Shown: positions 18,601 to 35,110, numbered from the stretch's first letter. The stretch is DNA of 64,000 bases from Sphingobium nicotianae (GCF_018603885.1 NZ_JAHGAW010000001.1:1-64000); one strand, 5' to 3'. A program made the numbers and translations. Notes: generated by a model from the letters alone, not told the origin.

Positions 18601-19947
18601 TCAGGCGAACCTGACGGCCACCTTGCGACGACGCATGGCGGCACCAGCAAGCGCAAAGCCTCCGATCATCATGGCCCAGGTGGCCGGCTCGGGCACGCCG
18701 CTCGGCGGCGGGGGCGGGGAAGCACCCGGAGAGAAAGCCGCGCCGCCATAGGTGAAGTAGGAGTCGTAATTGTCATAGCCCGACAGCAGCAGCTGGAACT
18801 CGCTGTTCGCCGTGATGGAGAACGGGCCGGACGTGCTCGACACGTCGATGTTGCCGAAGCTGTAGCCGGACGCCCCCAGCGCGTTGAAGAGCGCTGCGTT
18901 GGCTATCACGCCGTCGACCATCAGCGAGCCAAGGTCGCTCGTCTTGATGACGATGCTGATATAGTCCGTCGGGAAAGCCGCGTTGCCCGAGGGTGTCGCG
19001 AACACATAGGATTTCAGCCACTGGTCGGAACCGGGCACCAGCGTCATGGCCGGGTCGGTGTTGAAGCCGGCTTCGCCCTGGCCGATCAGATACTGGGTGA
19101 CCAGAACCTTGGACGACGCATCGACGACACTGCCGCTGGCATCCACGCGGCCTTCATAATAGTCGCCGGTGTTCAGCGTCGCGACGACGACGCCATTCAC
19201 CTTGACCTGCGTATTGTCGGCGGTCGCGACCACGCGGAACGCGTCGCCGTTCGCGCCCGTCCGCGGCGTGCGGGCGAGCAGATACTGGGTCGACAGCGAA
19301 TCGATCGACGGCATCTGCTCGTTGATGAAGTCGCATGCACCGACACCGGTCGGCACATTGGTGCACTGATTGCCCGAAAAGACCGCGATCGGCGCCGATG
19401 ACGTGATCTTGCTACCGGTCAGCTGCGTCGAGGCGGAATACATGTAGGTCTGGCCGGCATTCAGCGTGACGTCGAACGCCGCGGCGCCCTTCGGGGCAAA
19501 ATGCACCACCGTGTTGTCAACCGTTGCCTGCACGGACATCTGATCAGGGTAGATGTTCTGATAGCCTGCGATGACATAGTTGGTGCCGAGCTTCGACCCG
19601 TCGATGACGTAGCTCATATCCGTCGTGTAAGGCTGACGGCTCAGGAAATAGGCGCTGAGGTTCGTCCCGGACGAGATCTTATAGCCGTAGTCCTGAACGA
19701 TCCCGGATGAGAGCTCGGTCGACAGCGGAATATCCACGACTGCGAAGCCGGCGGCGCCGAGATCGAAGGCCTGGTTGAAGCCGGCCGCGCTGGTGACGCT
19801 ACCGGTCGAATTGGCCGCACCGAAAATGAAGGCCTGGCGCACACCGGCGCCGGAGTAATTGGTATTCATTTGAAAAAAGAGATTGTTGGCGCTGGCGCCG
19901 GTCGTCAGACCAGCCATCATCGTCGCCGCTAACAGCAAACGCTTCAT
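18601..19947 (-). CDS. PEPxxWA-CTERM surface protein with IgGFc-binding-type domain
   Basis: 448 residues: signal peptide (MKRLLLAATMM..GASA), a long Gly/Ser/Thr-rich extracellular region, a short Pro-rich spacer, then PEPATWAMMIGGFALAGAA plus arginines at the C-terminus, a sphingomonad PEPxxWA sorting signal. The central region contains SSAPIAVFSGNQCTNVPTGV, ACDFINEQMPS and DAFRVVATADNTQVKVNG (residues about 170-280), which match the pattern of the IgGFc-binding-protein N-terminal domain (known from mammalian FCGBP and some bacteria). Start taken at 19947 because it gives the signal peptide and has GGGAGAG upstream. Ligand and role are unknown; exosortase-type anchoring to the cell surface is inferred. 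Confidence 0.82.
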   Translation of the reverse strand: MKRLLLAATMMAGLTTGASANNLFFQMNTNYSGAGVRQAFIFGAANSTGSVTSAAGFNQAFDLGAAGFAVVDIPLSTELSSGIVQDYGYKISSGTNLSAYFLSRQPYTTDMSYVIDGSKLGTNYVIAGYQNIYPDQMSVQATVDNTVVHFAPKGAAAFDVTLNAGQTYMYSASTQLTGSKITSSAPIAVFSGNQCTNVPTGVGACDFINEQMPSIDSLSTQYLLARTPRTGANGDAFRVVATADNTQVKVNGVVVATLNTGDYYEGRVDASGSVVDASSKVLVTQYLIGQGEAGFNTDPAMTLVPGSDQWLKSYVFATPSGNAAFPTDYISIVIKTSDLGSLMVDGVIANAALFNALGASGYSFGNIDVSSTSGPFSITANSEFQLLLSGYDNYDSYFTYGGAAFSPGASPPPPPSGVPEPATWAMMIGGFALAGAAMRRRKVAVRFA

Positions 19948-20469
19948 GGAACTCTCCCACACTATAACCCAAAGCGACGCCGCAGGCGTCCCTTCTCCAA
20001 GGGCTGTCCGAGGATTTCTCCCCAATCGATGTGAAATGGGCGCACCAAAGGGTTGGTAGACGGCTACCCTTCGTCAACAAGCCTGGCACGAATCCCACTT
20101 CGTCGTAAGCGCCAGCACAAGACGACCGCCAAAGCGGATATCAAGGTCAGCGCCTCCGAAACGGATCATAATGTAAAATTAACTATATTGCGAGCACTGT
20201 CATGATTTTTCATGCGACCCATAAGGAACAGATAAAAAAGGGAAATATCTGAGATCCGGTCAATCGGCAGCAACCCGACTTTGGACCCGAACGTATTCCC
20301 GGGACGACGAGTCGTTCACCAAAGCGCCCTGGGCCGGGAGACGCGACGACTGGTGCCATGATCCGCTGCGAATTTCGATCCGGCACCGCGACGATCACAC
20401 CAACAAGAGAGGCCCCGGAACCGTGGTCCCGGGGCCTCTTGTCTTCTCGCTTCGGCCGAAGCGCTGAGC
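19948..20469. other. Intergenic region upstream of the PEPxxWA-CTERM gene
   Basis: About 520 bp without a supported gene. It holds the rpoC terminator (20408-20439) and an AT-rich patch around 20160-20215. On the minus strand TATGAT (complement of 20165-20170) could be a -10 box for the PEPxxWA gene, with a poor -35. Small hairpins occur at 19976-19990 and 20051-20074. No RNA gene was recognised. Confidence 0.4.
20408..20439 (-). terminator. rpoC terminator hairpin
   Basis: AGAGGCCCCGG (20408-20418) pairs with CCGGGGCCTCT (20429-20439), a perfect 11-bp stem, 31 bp beyond the rpoC stop. In the minus-strand direction it is followed by CTTGTT, a weak U-tract. Confidence 0.8.
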
Positions 20470-24726
<4,257 letters not shown>

Positions 24727-24758
24727 GGGATCAAACCCTTCCTCGTAAGCTTGTGTCA

Positions 24759-24851
24759 CCCCTCCCTTTCAAGGGAGGGGAAGGGGGTGGGTGTCGCGCA
24801 GCGATCTGCAGCGTTGAACACCACCCCAACTCCTCCCTCGAAAGGGAGGAG
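24759..24851. repeat. Compound palindromic element in the rpoB-rpoC spacer
   Basis: Two short inverted repeats stand head to head. At 24759-24780, CCCCTCCCTT and AAGGGAGGGG form a 10-bp perfect stem with a 2-base gap; at 24830-24851, CTCCTCCCT and AGGGAGGAG form a 9-bp stem. Between them GGGGTGGGTGT and ACACCACCCC can also pair, so the whole 93 bp may fold as one cruciform. It looks like a REP-type or MITE-like extragenic element rather than a terminator, since rpoC lies downstream. Confidence 0.8.
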
Positions 24852-24860
24852 CTTCCTTGA

Positions 24861-29039
<4,179 letters not shown>

Positions 29040-29298
29040 GTGGTTCCTGCCTGAATTTGGTCCCAAAAAAATTTCCGCATCGCAGCGAAGTTTCAGTCGG
29101 CGCGGCCGGAGCGTCACGCGATTCGCGAGCCCCAGCGACGCAAAAAAGTGCGGGCCGGGACTGTCCGATCCGCACTGCAGCGTCTGTTTAAGCCTGTCTT
29201 CGCCCCATATGTTGCGTGTCGTGCGCAATTCGACATGCTGGCCCGGGCGAGGGCAGGTGGATCGCTTCCGTCAAGCGGAATGATCCCGTTGAGAACGC

Positions 29299-29326
29299 GA
29301 TATAGTCCCAAATAGGATCAATGCAA
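29299..29326 (-). promoter_or_regulatory. Candidate rpoB promoter
   Basis: On the minus strand TTGCAT (complement of 29321-29326) is followed after 16 bases by TATATC (complement of 29299-29304). Both are near the sigma-70 consensus. Transcription would start near 29292, giving an untranslated leader of about 250 nt. Confidence 0.45.
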
Positions 29327-29337
29327 GAGGGACGCGT

Positions 29338-29360
29338 CCCCTCCCGCCCGCAGGGAGGGG
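29338..29360. repeat. CT/GA-rich palindrome downstream of sodC
   Basis: CCCCTCCC (29338-29345) and GGGAGGGG (29353-29360) form an 8-bp perfect stem with a 7-base loop. It is closely similar in arm sequence to the palindrome at 24759-24780 in the rpoB-rpoC spacer. Confidence 0.65.
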
Positions 29361-29368
29361 AGAAGAGA

Positions 29369-29920
29369 TCAAGGCATCTTCTTGTAGAACACGCCGCAGA
29401 GAATGCGTCCGCCGCTGTTGCCGGAGGGGTCCGTCTTCATGTCGTCCGCCTTCTCATGTACCACGAACGAGGATCCATCCGCGTCGAACAGCGTGTCGAA
29501 GCTCGAATGGACCATGAAGGTCGCCTCGGCTCCGCCGCTGGAGAAGGCCGTCAGCTCGGGCAGATCGCCCTGATGCGGTCCCATCGGGTTCTGCGTGCCG
29601 TGCTGTTTGCCATCCGGGTTGAGATGTCCGCCCGCTGAGGCGAAGTCGGGCAGGGTGCATTTGCCAACGGTGTGGATATGCATTCCGTGGTCGCCCGGGG
29701 TCAGCCCGCCCGTGACGACGATCTTGCCGTCGAGCATACCGTTGTTGGGCGTCAGCGTGACCTTGCCGCTTTGCTGGCCTTGGGTGTTGTAGAGGATCGC
29801 CTCGGCATAGGGCACCGGGGCCGGCACTGCGCCGAGCGGCGCCTTTTCCGCGCAGGCGGGCAAGGCGAGAGTGGGGACCAGGATGGCAGCGAGATGGAGC
29901 GGGGAACGGAAACGAGCCAT
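29369..29920 (-). CDS. sodC: Cu/Zn superoxide dismutase, lipoprotein
   Basis: Periplasmic dismutation of superoxide. 183 residues: signal peptide with lipobox LPAC (Cys about 23), then the beta-barrel SOD domain with GDHGMHIHTVGKC and AGGHLNPDGKQHG supplying copper/zinc histidines, and the C-terminal GGRILCGVF whose cysteine forms the conserved disulfide. A longer frame begins with GTG at 29965, but ATG 29920 gives a proper lipoprotein signal and has GAGGTG upstream. It lies between the nucleosidase gene and rpoB, inside the interrupted rplL-rpoB interval. Confidence 0.93.
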   Translation of the reverse strand: MARFRSPLHLAAILVPTLALPACAEKAPLGAVPAPVPYAEAILYNTQGQQSGKVTLTPNNGMLDGKIVVTGGLTPGDHGMHIHTVGKCTLPDFASAGGHLNPDGKQHGTQNPMGPHQGDLPELTAFSSGGAEATFMVHSSFDTLFDADGSSFVVHEKADDMKTDPSGNSGGRILCGVFYKKMP

Positions 29921-30039
29921 GGGCACCTCATCATATTGGGCAGCTTTGTTCATTTGTGGGTACACGGAAAATCTCGTGAGTTGAACCGTCCGGCGGGCGA
30001 CTTGTTCCCGATGGATGACGCCGCCGCCGCATTGCCCGC

Positions 30040-30714
30040 CTACAAGGCGGCGATGAGCCGTTCCATTGCCTGCGCGGCGCGGCTTGCGGCCGCCAGCAGA
30101 TTGGCATGGAAATCGCCAGCGCTTTCATGATTGGCGTCGTCAGTCGTCGCCTTGATGCCGGCCCAGGGCAGCGCGACGCTGGTGGCATATTGCGCCACTG
30201 CTGCCGTCTCCATGTCGACCACGTCCGCCTCCAGCGCGGCCACGAGATGCGCGGCATAGGCGGCATCCTCGATGAAGGCGTCACCGCTGGTGATGCAGGC
30301 GTGGGGCAAGCGGGTCCCCGGATCGGCCATGGCCTCATACGGCTCGACATTGGCCGGTCCCATCGGCCAGGCGCCGGGCGGATAATGGACGAAGCTCTCC
30401 GCCTTGCGCGCGCCGTAATCATGCTGGACCGAGCGGGCGAGATAGAAGCAGTCGCCTTCGATGCTGCTGAGCTTGCCCGCCGTGCCGACCGTCATCAGCA
30501 GGTCCGCGCCATGAAGGCTGTGCAGCCGCGCCGCCGCCGTCGCGATGTTGACCTTGCCGATACCGGTTGCCGCCAGCAAGATGCTGTGGCCATGCGCTCT
30601 GATCCGGCGAACTCTCGGCCAGGCGTCATCCAGGGCCTTGCCCTTGCCCGGCATGAAGGCATCGGCTTCCTCGTCGAGCGCGGCGAGCAGGATGATCCGC
30701 ATGCGCTCGCTCAA
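30040..30714 (-). CDS. MTA/SAH nucleosidase-like phosphorylase family protein
   Basis: 224 residues of the purine nucleoside phosphorylase 1 fold: ILLAALDEEADAF at the N-terminus, LLAATGIGKVNIATAAA, LLMTVGTAGKL and VVDMETAAVAQ, whose glutamate binds the ribose in MTA/SAH nucleosidases. It probably cleaves methylthioadenosine or S-adenosylhomocysteine to adenine. That suits its neighbour apt, which salvages adenine. It starts with TTG at 30714 overlapping the apt stop, or with ATG at 30702. The assignment to MTAN rather than another nucleosidase is likely but not certain. Confidence 0.8.
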   Translation of the reverse strand: MSERMRIILLAALDEEADAFMPGKGKALDDAWPRVRRIRAHGHSILLAATGIGKVNIATAAARLHSLHGADLLMTVGTAGKLSSIEGDCFYLARSVQHDYGARKAESFVHYPPGAWPMGPANVEPYEAMADPGTRLPHACITSGDAFIEDAAYAAHLVAALEADVVDMETAAVAQYATSVALPWAGIKATTDDANHESAGDFHANLLAAASRAAQAMERLIAAL

Positions 30715-31268
30715 TGGCCGGCGAAGACGAGCAGCGTGATCGGCTCGATTCCCGCCTCCGTCAGCCGCTGGGCACCGCCCAGGTCGGGCAGGTCGACGAT
30801 GAACATCGCCTTGTCGACAATCGCGCCCTGTCCGCGCAGCAGCGCCGCGCCGGCCAGCGCCGTGCCGCCCGTTGCCAGCAGATCGTCGACCAGGAGCACG
30901 CGCTGGCCGGCCTTCACCGCGCCGAGATGCATCTCGATCCGGTCGGTCCCGTATTCCAGCGCATAATCGATGCCGACGGTTGCGCCGGGCAGCTTGCTCT
31001 TCTTGCGCAGCATCACCTTGCCCTTGCCGAGCGCATAGGAGAGGGCGGCCGCGACGATGAAGCCGCGCGCCTCGATCCCGGCGATGAGATCGACCTCTTC
31101 GGCCTCGATCATCGCGGCGAGCCGGTCGATCGTCGCACGGAAGCCGGCGCCGTCGAGCAGCAGGGTCGAGACGTCGCGAAACTGGATGCCGGGGATCGGG
31201 TAGTCGGGGATCGTCCGGATCAGCGCCTTGAGGTCGGCATTGCGAGCCGTGAGATCGGCGTCGGTCAT
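30711..31268 (-). CDS. apt: Adenine phosphoribosyltransferase
   Basis: Salvages adenine with PRPP to AMP. 185 residues: IPDYPIPGIQFRDVSTLL near the N-terminus, IAGIEARGFIVAAALSY, and the PRPP-binding VLLVDDLLATGGTA. Two adjacent ATGs precede TDADL; the second (31268) sits 7 bases after AAGGA and is preferred over 31271. The downstream nucleosidase overlaps by 4 bp, making an adenine release-and-recapture operon. Confidence 0.95.
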   Translation of the reverse strand: MTDADLTARNADLKALIRTIPDYPIPGIQFRDVSTLLLDGAGFRATIDRLAAMIEAEEVDLIAGIEARGFIVAAALSYALGKGKVMLRKKSKLPGATVGIDYALEYGTDRIEMHLGAVKAGQRVLLVDDLLATGGTALAGAALLRGQGAIVDKAMFIVDLPDLGGAQRLTEAGIEPITLLVFAGH

Positions 31269-31420
31269 CATCGGTTCCTTGCTTTGATCATGCGGATGGG
31301 GAGCCAGGATCGGGCGAAGCGAACGGCAGGTAGGATGTGCCGAGTGGTGAATATGTGACAAAACTTTACATGGGCGCTGCCATCCGACTAACGCTGTGTC
31401 AAAATGGGTCAGCTAAAAAA

Positions 31421-32302
31421 ATGAGATCGCCGATTCATACTTTGCGGTTCGTTCCGATTATTTGCATCCTCGCCACGTTTCCAGCGCTGGGACAAGTCGA
31501 AAATGCAAGGGATGGCAGGCCTGTGCAAACCGCTCCGCTCGATGCGCCCGGCGCGTCGCGGTCGCTTGCGCCTGCCGATTCCGCTGACATCGCGCCGCCC
31601 GAGATTCGGGCGCCCCGATTCGCCGTCGATGCTGCCGTGCACCCTGCCGGGAACAAGAACCGCACGATCGATGCGCCACGGGCCGTCAGATCGACCGCAG
31701 TTGTCGCCCCGGCCCGTCGCGCTCCTGCCGCTGTTACGCCCGCGCCGCCGGTCATCCAAGCCACGCCTTATGATCGGATCGCGGCCCTGTCGGCGGTTCC
31801 GCTCACCCAGCCACCGGCCCGGCCAGTGGTGGTGAGGCCGAGCTTCATGAGCGACGCGCTCGCGACAGCCGCCGTCTGGCGCGGTTTGGCCGAAACCTAT
31901 CTGGCGACCTATTGGCGCGAGGTGGGGCTGATTGCGGCGATGATCATCCTGTCCGGCCTCTTGTTCTGGCGGTTGGGCGAGCGCAGTCGCCACGCCGACC
32001 AGGAGCTTGTGCTGGATTTCGACGCATTGCCGCTGGTCGAGCAGGTGGGGGCGGATGCGATGCATGAGCCGGAGACGCTCCTGGCCGACCGGATGGTCCG
32101 GCTCGACGCCGAAATCGAGCCGGAAGGGCTGCCCTTGCCGACGCCCGTCGCGGCGCGCAACGAAGCGCCCCTGGTCGCTGAAGGCATGCTTGACGAGGAC
32201 ATGTTGCCGCATCGCCATTTCGGTTCGCTGCGTGAAGCCATCGAGGCGATGAAGGCCGACATGGCGGCCGCCGACAACGCCAAGAGCGCCATCAGCGCCT
32301 GA
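31421..32302 (+). CDS. Uncharacterised exported or membrane protein with one central transmembrane helix
   Basis: About 293 residues from ATG 31421; the frame is open from 31337, and ATG 31370 is an alternative. A hydrophobic N-terminus (FVPIICILATFPALGQ) looks like a signal peptide. It is followed by a Pro/Ala/Arg-rich stretch with low-complexity runs, one transmembrane helix (VGLIAAMIILSGLLFWRLG, near residue 195), and an acidic cytoplasmic-type tail. No family is recognised and no good ribosome site was found. The reading frame lies antisense to nothing known and ends before the convergent rplL terminator. Real gene likely, function unknown. Confidence 0.6.
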   Translation: MRSPIHTLRFVPIICILATFPALGQVENARDGRPVQTAPLDAPGASRSLAPADSADIAPPEIRAPRFAVDAAVHPAGNKNRTIDAPRAVRSTAVVAPARRAPAAVTPAPPVIQATPYDRIAALSAVPLTQPPARPVVVRPSFMSDALATAAVWRGLAETYLATYWREVGLIAAMIILSGLLFWRLGERSRHADQELVLDFDALPLVEQVGADAMHEPETLLADRMVRLDAEIEPEGLPLPTPVAARNEAPLVAEGMLDEDMLPHRHFGSLREAIEAMKADMAAADNAKSAISA

Positions 32303-32365
32303 CACTTTTCTCAAGCCGGACGATTGCGGCATCCGGGTCTCGGATTCGCCGCGCCGACTTGCCAC

Positions 32366-32399
32366 GAAAAAGGGGGCGCATCCTCGCGGATACACCCCC
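32366..32399 (-). terminator. rplL terminator
   Basis: Minus strand GGGGGTGTATCC and GGATGCGCCCCC form a 12-bp stem (two G-U pairs) with loop GCGA, followed by TTTTT. It ends the rplJ-rplL transcript and so separates it from the apt/sodC/rpoB genes further on. Confidence 0.92.
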
Positions 32400-32452
32400 A
32401 AATCTCGGGCCCAAATCTCGGGCAGGGCAACCGAAGTTGCCCGCCTTGAAGA

Positions 32453-32827
32453 TTACTTGAGTTCGACGGTCGCGCCGGCTTCCTCGAGCTTCTTCTTGAT
32501 TTCCTCGGCCTCGGCCTTGGACACGCCTTCCTTCACAGCCTTCGGAGCCGACTCCACGAGGGTCTTGGCTTCGGTCAGGCCGAGGTTGGTGATGGCGCGG
32601 ACTTCCTTGATGACGTTGATCTTCTTGCCACCGTCGCCGGTGAGGATCACGTCGAACTCGGTCTGCTCTTCAGCAGCCGCGGCGGGAGCGGCGGCAGCCG
32701 GACCGGCAACTGCAACGGCAGCGGCAGCCGAAACGCCCCACTTCTCTTCGAGCGCCTTCGAGAGCTCGGCGGCCTCGAGGACGGTCAGGGCGGACAGCTG
32801 GTCGACCAGTGCGTTGATATCAGCCAT
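32453..32827 (-). CDS. rplL: 50S ribosomal protein L7/L12
   Basis: 124 residues: N-terminal dimerisation domain ([21 protein letters not shown]), the flexible Ala-rich hinge ([20 protein letters not shown]), and the factor-binding C-terminal domain with [20 protein letters not shown] and [18 protein letters not shown]. It forms the ribosomal stalk with L10 (rplJ, just upstream). ATG 32827 with GGAGTG upstream is chosen over the extended frame. A strong terminator follows. Confidence 0.98.
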   Translation of the reverse strand: MADINALVDQLSALTVLEAAELSKALEEKWGVSAAAAVAVAGPAAAAPAAAAEEQTEFDVILTGDGGKKINVIKEVRAITNLGLTEAKTLVESAPKAVKEGVSKAEAEEIKKKLEEAGATVELK

Positions 32828-32899
32828 TATATTCACTCCATTTTCTAGCGGGCGTCTGTGGCCCAAGTCATCGGTTTGCAAATCGGGCGGACCTGACGA

Positions 32900-33415
32900 T
32901 CAGGCCGCATCCTTCTCGGCGTAGGCATTGAAGACGCGCGCGAGCTGCGCGGCCGGTGCCTGGGTGACGGAAGCGAGCTTCTGCGCAGGGGCCTGGATGA
33001 GGCCGATGAGCTTCGCGCGCAGTTCGTCCAGCGAGGGCAGGGAGGCCAGCGCCTTGATGCCTTCGGCATCGAGGATCTGAACACCCATGGCGCCGCCGAC
33101 GACCTCGAGCTTGTCGTTCGTCTTGGCGAAATCGACCACGACCTTCGCGGCCGCGACCGGATCGGAAGACGTCGCCAGGCCGACCGGGCCGATGAGCAGC
33201 TCATCGAGCCCCGCATAGTCCGTGTCCACGATGGCGATCTTGGCAAGCCGGTTCTTCGTCACCTTGTAGGTCGCGCCGGCTTCGCGCATCTTCTGACGGA
33301 GCTGGGTGGACTGAGCGACGCTCATGCCCAGATTGCGGGTCACGACGACCACGCCCATTTCCTTCAGAGACGCGTGAAGCGACGAAACGACCTCGGTCTT
33401 TTCATTGCGATCCAT
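32900..33415 (-). CDS. rplJ: 50S ribosomal protein L10
   Basis: 171 residues: MDRNEKTEVVSSLHASLKEM, VVVVTRNLGMSVAQSTQLRQ, GATYKVTKNRLAKIA, and a C-terminal helix that carries L7/L12 dimers. The start at 33415 has GAGGAGAA upstream. It heads the rplJ-rplL pair. Unlike the textbook arrangement, the upstream neighbour on this strand is not rplA but a 520-bp leader and unrelated genes, so rplJL must have its own promoter. Confidence 0.97.
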   Translation of the reverse strand: MDRNEKTEVVSSLHASLKEMGVVVVTRNLGMSVAQSTQLRQKMREAGATYKVTKNRLAKIAIVDTDYAGLDELLIGPVGLATSSDPVAAAKVVVDFAKTNDKLEVVGGAMGVQILDAEGIKALASLPSLDELRAKLIGLIQAPAQKLASVTQAPAAQLARVFNAYAEKDAA

Positions 33416-33939
33416 GCCATTCTCCTCAGCGGCCTTGCTCGGGAAAATCCCTCGCGCAGCCGCGTTCACACATGCGCCAGGCGCGACCCGTCATGGGCCG
33501 CGCGCGGCAAGAGCAGTCCGAGGGGAAGGGTTGACTGGACCCACGCGCCAGAGGGCGAGGGCAGACCCGGATCGGCCTGCGCGCACGCGGGCCATCATCC
33601 GGCTAGAACTTTTCCCCGTCTCGGCTGGAGATTAAGATGGCCAGATGCCATCACCAGCTGTCTCGGACGGTATGCCGGGACGAATCCCGACAAGCGCAGC
33701 GCCACTAGGCGAAATTTGCGGGAACTGCAAGCCCGCCGCCCATCCCGATCTCGGTAAATTCTCGTTTTTCCGGAACCCGGATGTTCAATACTGACCGGAA
33801 TCAATGCTATCGTTTGTTAATAGATCTCGTTAACCATCGGGTTTAATCACGAGATTCCAAGAAGATGATCGATAACTATAAACGTAAATTAATGTTAACC
33901 CTGTAGATTTTTACTGGCGGCTCCGGTAAGGCGTGTCCC
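33416..33939. other. rplJ leader and divergent spacer
   Basis: About 520 bp without a supported gene. The half next to rplJ is GC-rich; 33760-33915 is markedly AT-rich and probably holds promoters for rplJ (minus) and for the PEPxxWA-CTERM gene (plus). By analogy with other bacteria the rplJ leader RNA may bind L10-L12 for feedback control, but I could not identify the fold. Short ORFs here look like shadows. Confidence 0.4.
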
Positions 33940-34551
33940 ATGCACGTTGAAGCGCCATCATTACCGTCGTGGACCCATTGGGAGAAGCGTCAGCATCACG
34001 CCTTGATCGCGCTCGCCATCCTGACGAGCGCGGGGGTCGCGGCCGCGGCGAGCAATGAACGCCGCATGTTCCTGATGCCGGCGACGCCGCAGGCGCTCAC
34101 CGCGATCGCGATGCCGGAGCCGACCACGTTGCGCTCGCCAGTCATGGGATATCTCGACGATGGCTGCCAGCCGGACCTGGATATTGCGTCGGGGTCCATC
34201 GCGCGTGCGATTGATCAGCATGATTGCGGCAAGGATCGCAAGCGCGCGGCCGAACCTGCCGGGTCCGACACGCCGCCCTCCGCTTTCTTCGCTGTGCCGG
34301 ATACGCCGGTCGTACTGACCGACACGCCGCTGCCGGTGATCGCCGAGCTGTCGCCCGACCCTCAAACCATCCCCATCGTCGGCGGCAATCCCTATGCCGG
34401 CCCGATCCACACGGCTGGCGGGACGCCGGCGGCGCTGCTGACGGGCGTCCCCGAACCGGCGAGCTGGGCGATGATGATTGCGGGTTTCGCGCTGGCGGGA
34501 GGATCCCTGCGGCGTCCTCGGCGTGGCGCTGCTTCGGTCTCGCCGGCCTGA
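33940..34551 (+). CDS. Short PEPxxWA-CTERM protein of unknown function
   Basis: 203 residues. A hydrophobic segment near residues 23-37 (LIALAILTSAGVAAAA) may act as signal anchor. It is followed by a Pro/Asp/Thr-rich linker with two cysteines (YLDDGCQPDLD, DQHDCGKDRK) and the C-terminal VPEPASWAMMIAGFALAGG plus arginines, a PEPxxWA sorting signal. There is no recognised domain between signal and anchor. Convergent with the retropepsin-like protease gene 28 bp further on. ATG 33940 is the only good start, but no clear ribosome site was seen. Confidence 0.65.
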   Translation: MHVEAPSLPSWTHWEKRQHHALIALAILTSAGVAAAASNERRMFLMPATPQALTAIAMPEPTTLRSPVMGYLDDGCQPDLDIASGSIARAIDQHDCGKDRKRAAEPAGSDTPPSAFFAVPDTPVVLTDTPLPVIAELSPDPQTIPIVGGNPYAGPIHTAGGTPAALLTGVPEPASWAMMIAGFALAGGSLRRPRRGAASVSPA

Positions 34552-34579
34552 CAGCCTAGCCGCCACGTCGGCGCGAAGC

Positions 34580-35110
34580 TCAGTCGTGGATCGTCATCGT
34601 ATCGCCGCGCAGTGTCACCGTGCCGAGCAGTTCCAGCGCATTCTGCCCCATCAACGAGACTGGCAGGCCGCCATCCACCACGGCGGCGTTGATCTTCTCG
34701 ATCCGCTTGCCGGCCATGTCGAGCCGGTCGATCTTCGCCCAGCGCATATCGCTGTTGCCGCCGACCGTCCGCATGCTCGCCTTGGATGCCAGGCTCTCGA
34801 ACGGAATGCCGAGTTTCTCGGCATCGGCGCGGTTGAGCACGACGACGGTTGCCCCGGTGTCCACCACGAAGCGGATCAAGTGACCGTTCGCCTCTCCCTC
34901 CACATAGAAGAGACCGTCGCTGTGACGCCGGATGATGCGTGTCGCGGGGCCCGCGCTCGGGCTCGCCGCTTCCACCGGTTGCGTCATGGCGATATTCGCG
35001 GCTGGCGCCGCTCCGGCGGGCGTATCGCCCGCAGCGGGCAGGCTGAACGAGATCGCGACGATCGCGGTCAGCGTCATCAGCCCGCCGAATTCGAGATGCA
35101 ATCTGGACAT
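34580..35110 (-). CDS. Retropepsin-like aspartic protease (clan AA, TIGR02281 type)
   Basis: 176 residues: an N-terminal hydrophobic segment (about 10-27) that should anchor or export it, a Pro/Ala linker, then a single retropepsin-like domain. The catalytic motif is D84-T-G-A in RFVVDTGATVVVLNRADAEKLGI (split across the active-site loop and next helix), and MGQNALELLGTVTLRGDTMTI matches the family end. Such proteases act as dimers, each giving one aspartate. The substrate is unknown. It is monocistronic and convergent with the PEPxxWA gene. Confidence 0.85.
   Translation of the reverse strand: MSRLHLEFGGLMTLTAIVAISFSLPAAGDTPAGAAPAANIAMTQPVEAASPSAGPATRIIRRHSDGLFYVEGEANGHLIRFVVDTGATVVVLNRADAEKLGIPFESLASKASMRTVGGNSDMRWAKIDRLDMAGKRIEKINAAVVDGGLPVSLMGQNALELLGTVTLRGDTMTIHD

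Larger units (their letters stand above)
29040..29368. other. rpoB leader and sodC-rpoB spacer
   Basis: About 330 bp without a gene. It contains a candidate rpoB promoter, a probable 5' leader of about 250 nt, and a CT/GA-rich palindrome at 29338-29360 just beyond the sodC stop. No terminator with a U-run was seen after sodC, so read-through from sodC into rpoB is possible. Confidence 0.5.

Noticed and set aside
20210..20398. 62-codon minus-strand ORF between rpoC and the PEPxxWA gene
   Set aside because: No ribosome site, no hydrophobic or conserved pattern; lies in an AT-rich promoter-like region.
32399..32425. Tandem copy of AAATCTCGGGC after the rplL terminator
   Set aside because: Only two short copies; no repeat array and no sign of function.
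33595..33804. 69-codon minus-strand ORF in the rplJ leader
   Set aside because: No ribosome site, Arg/Gly-biased composition and overlap with the expected leader RNA; more likely chance.
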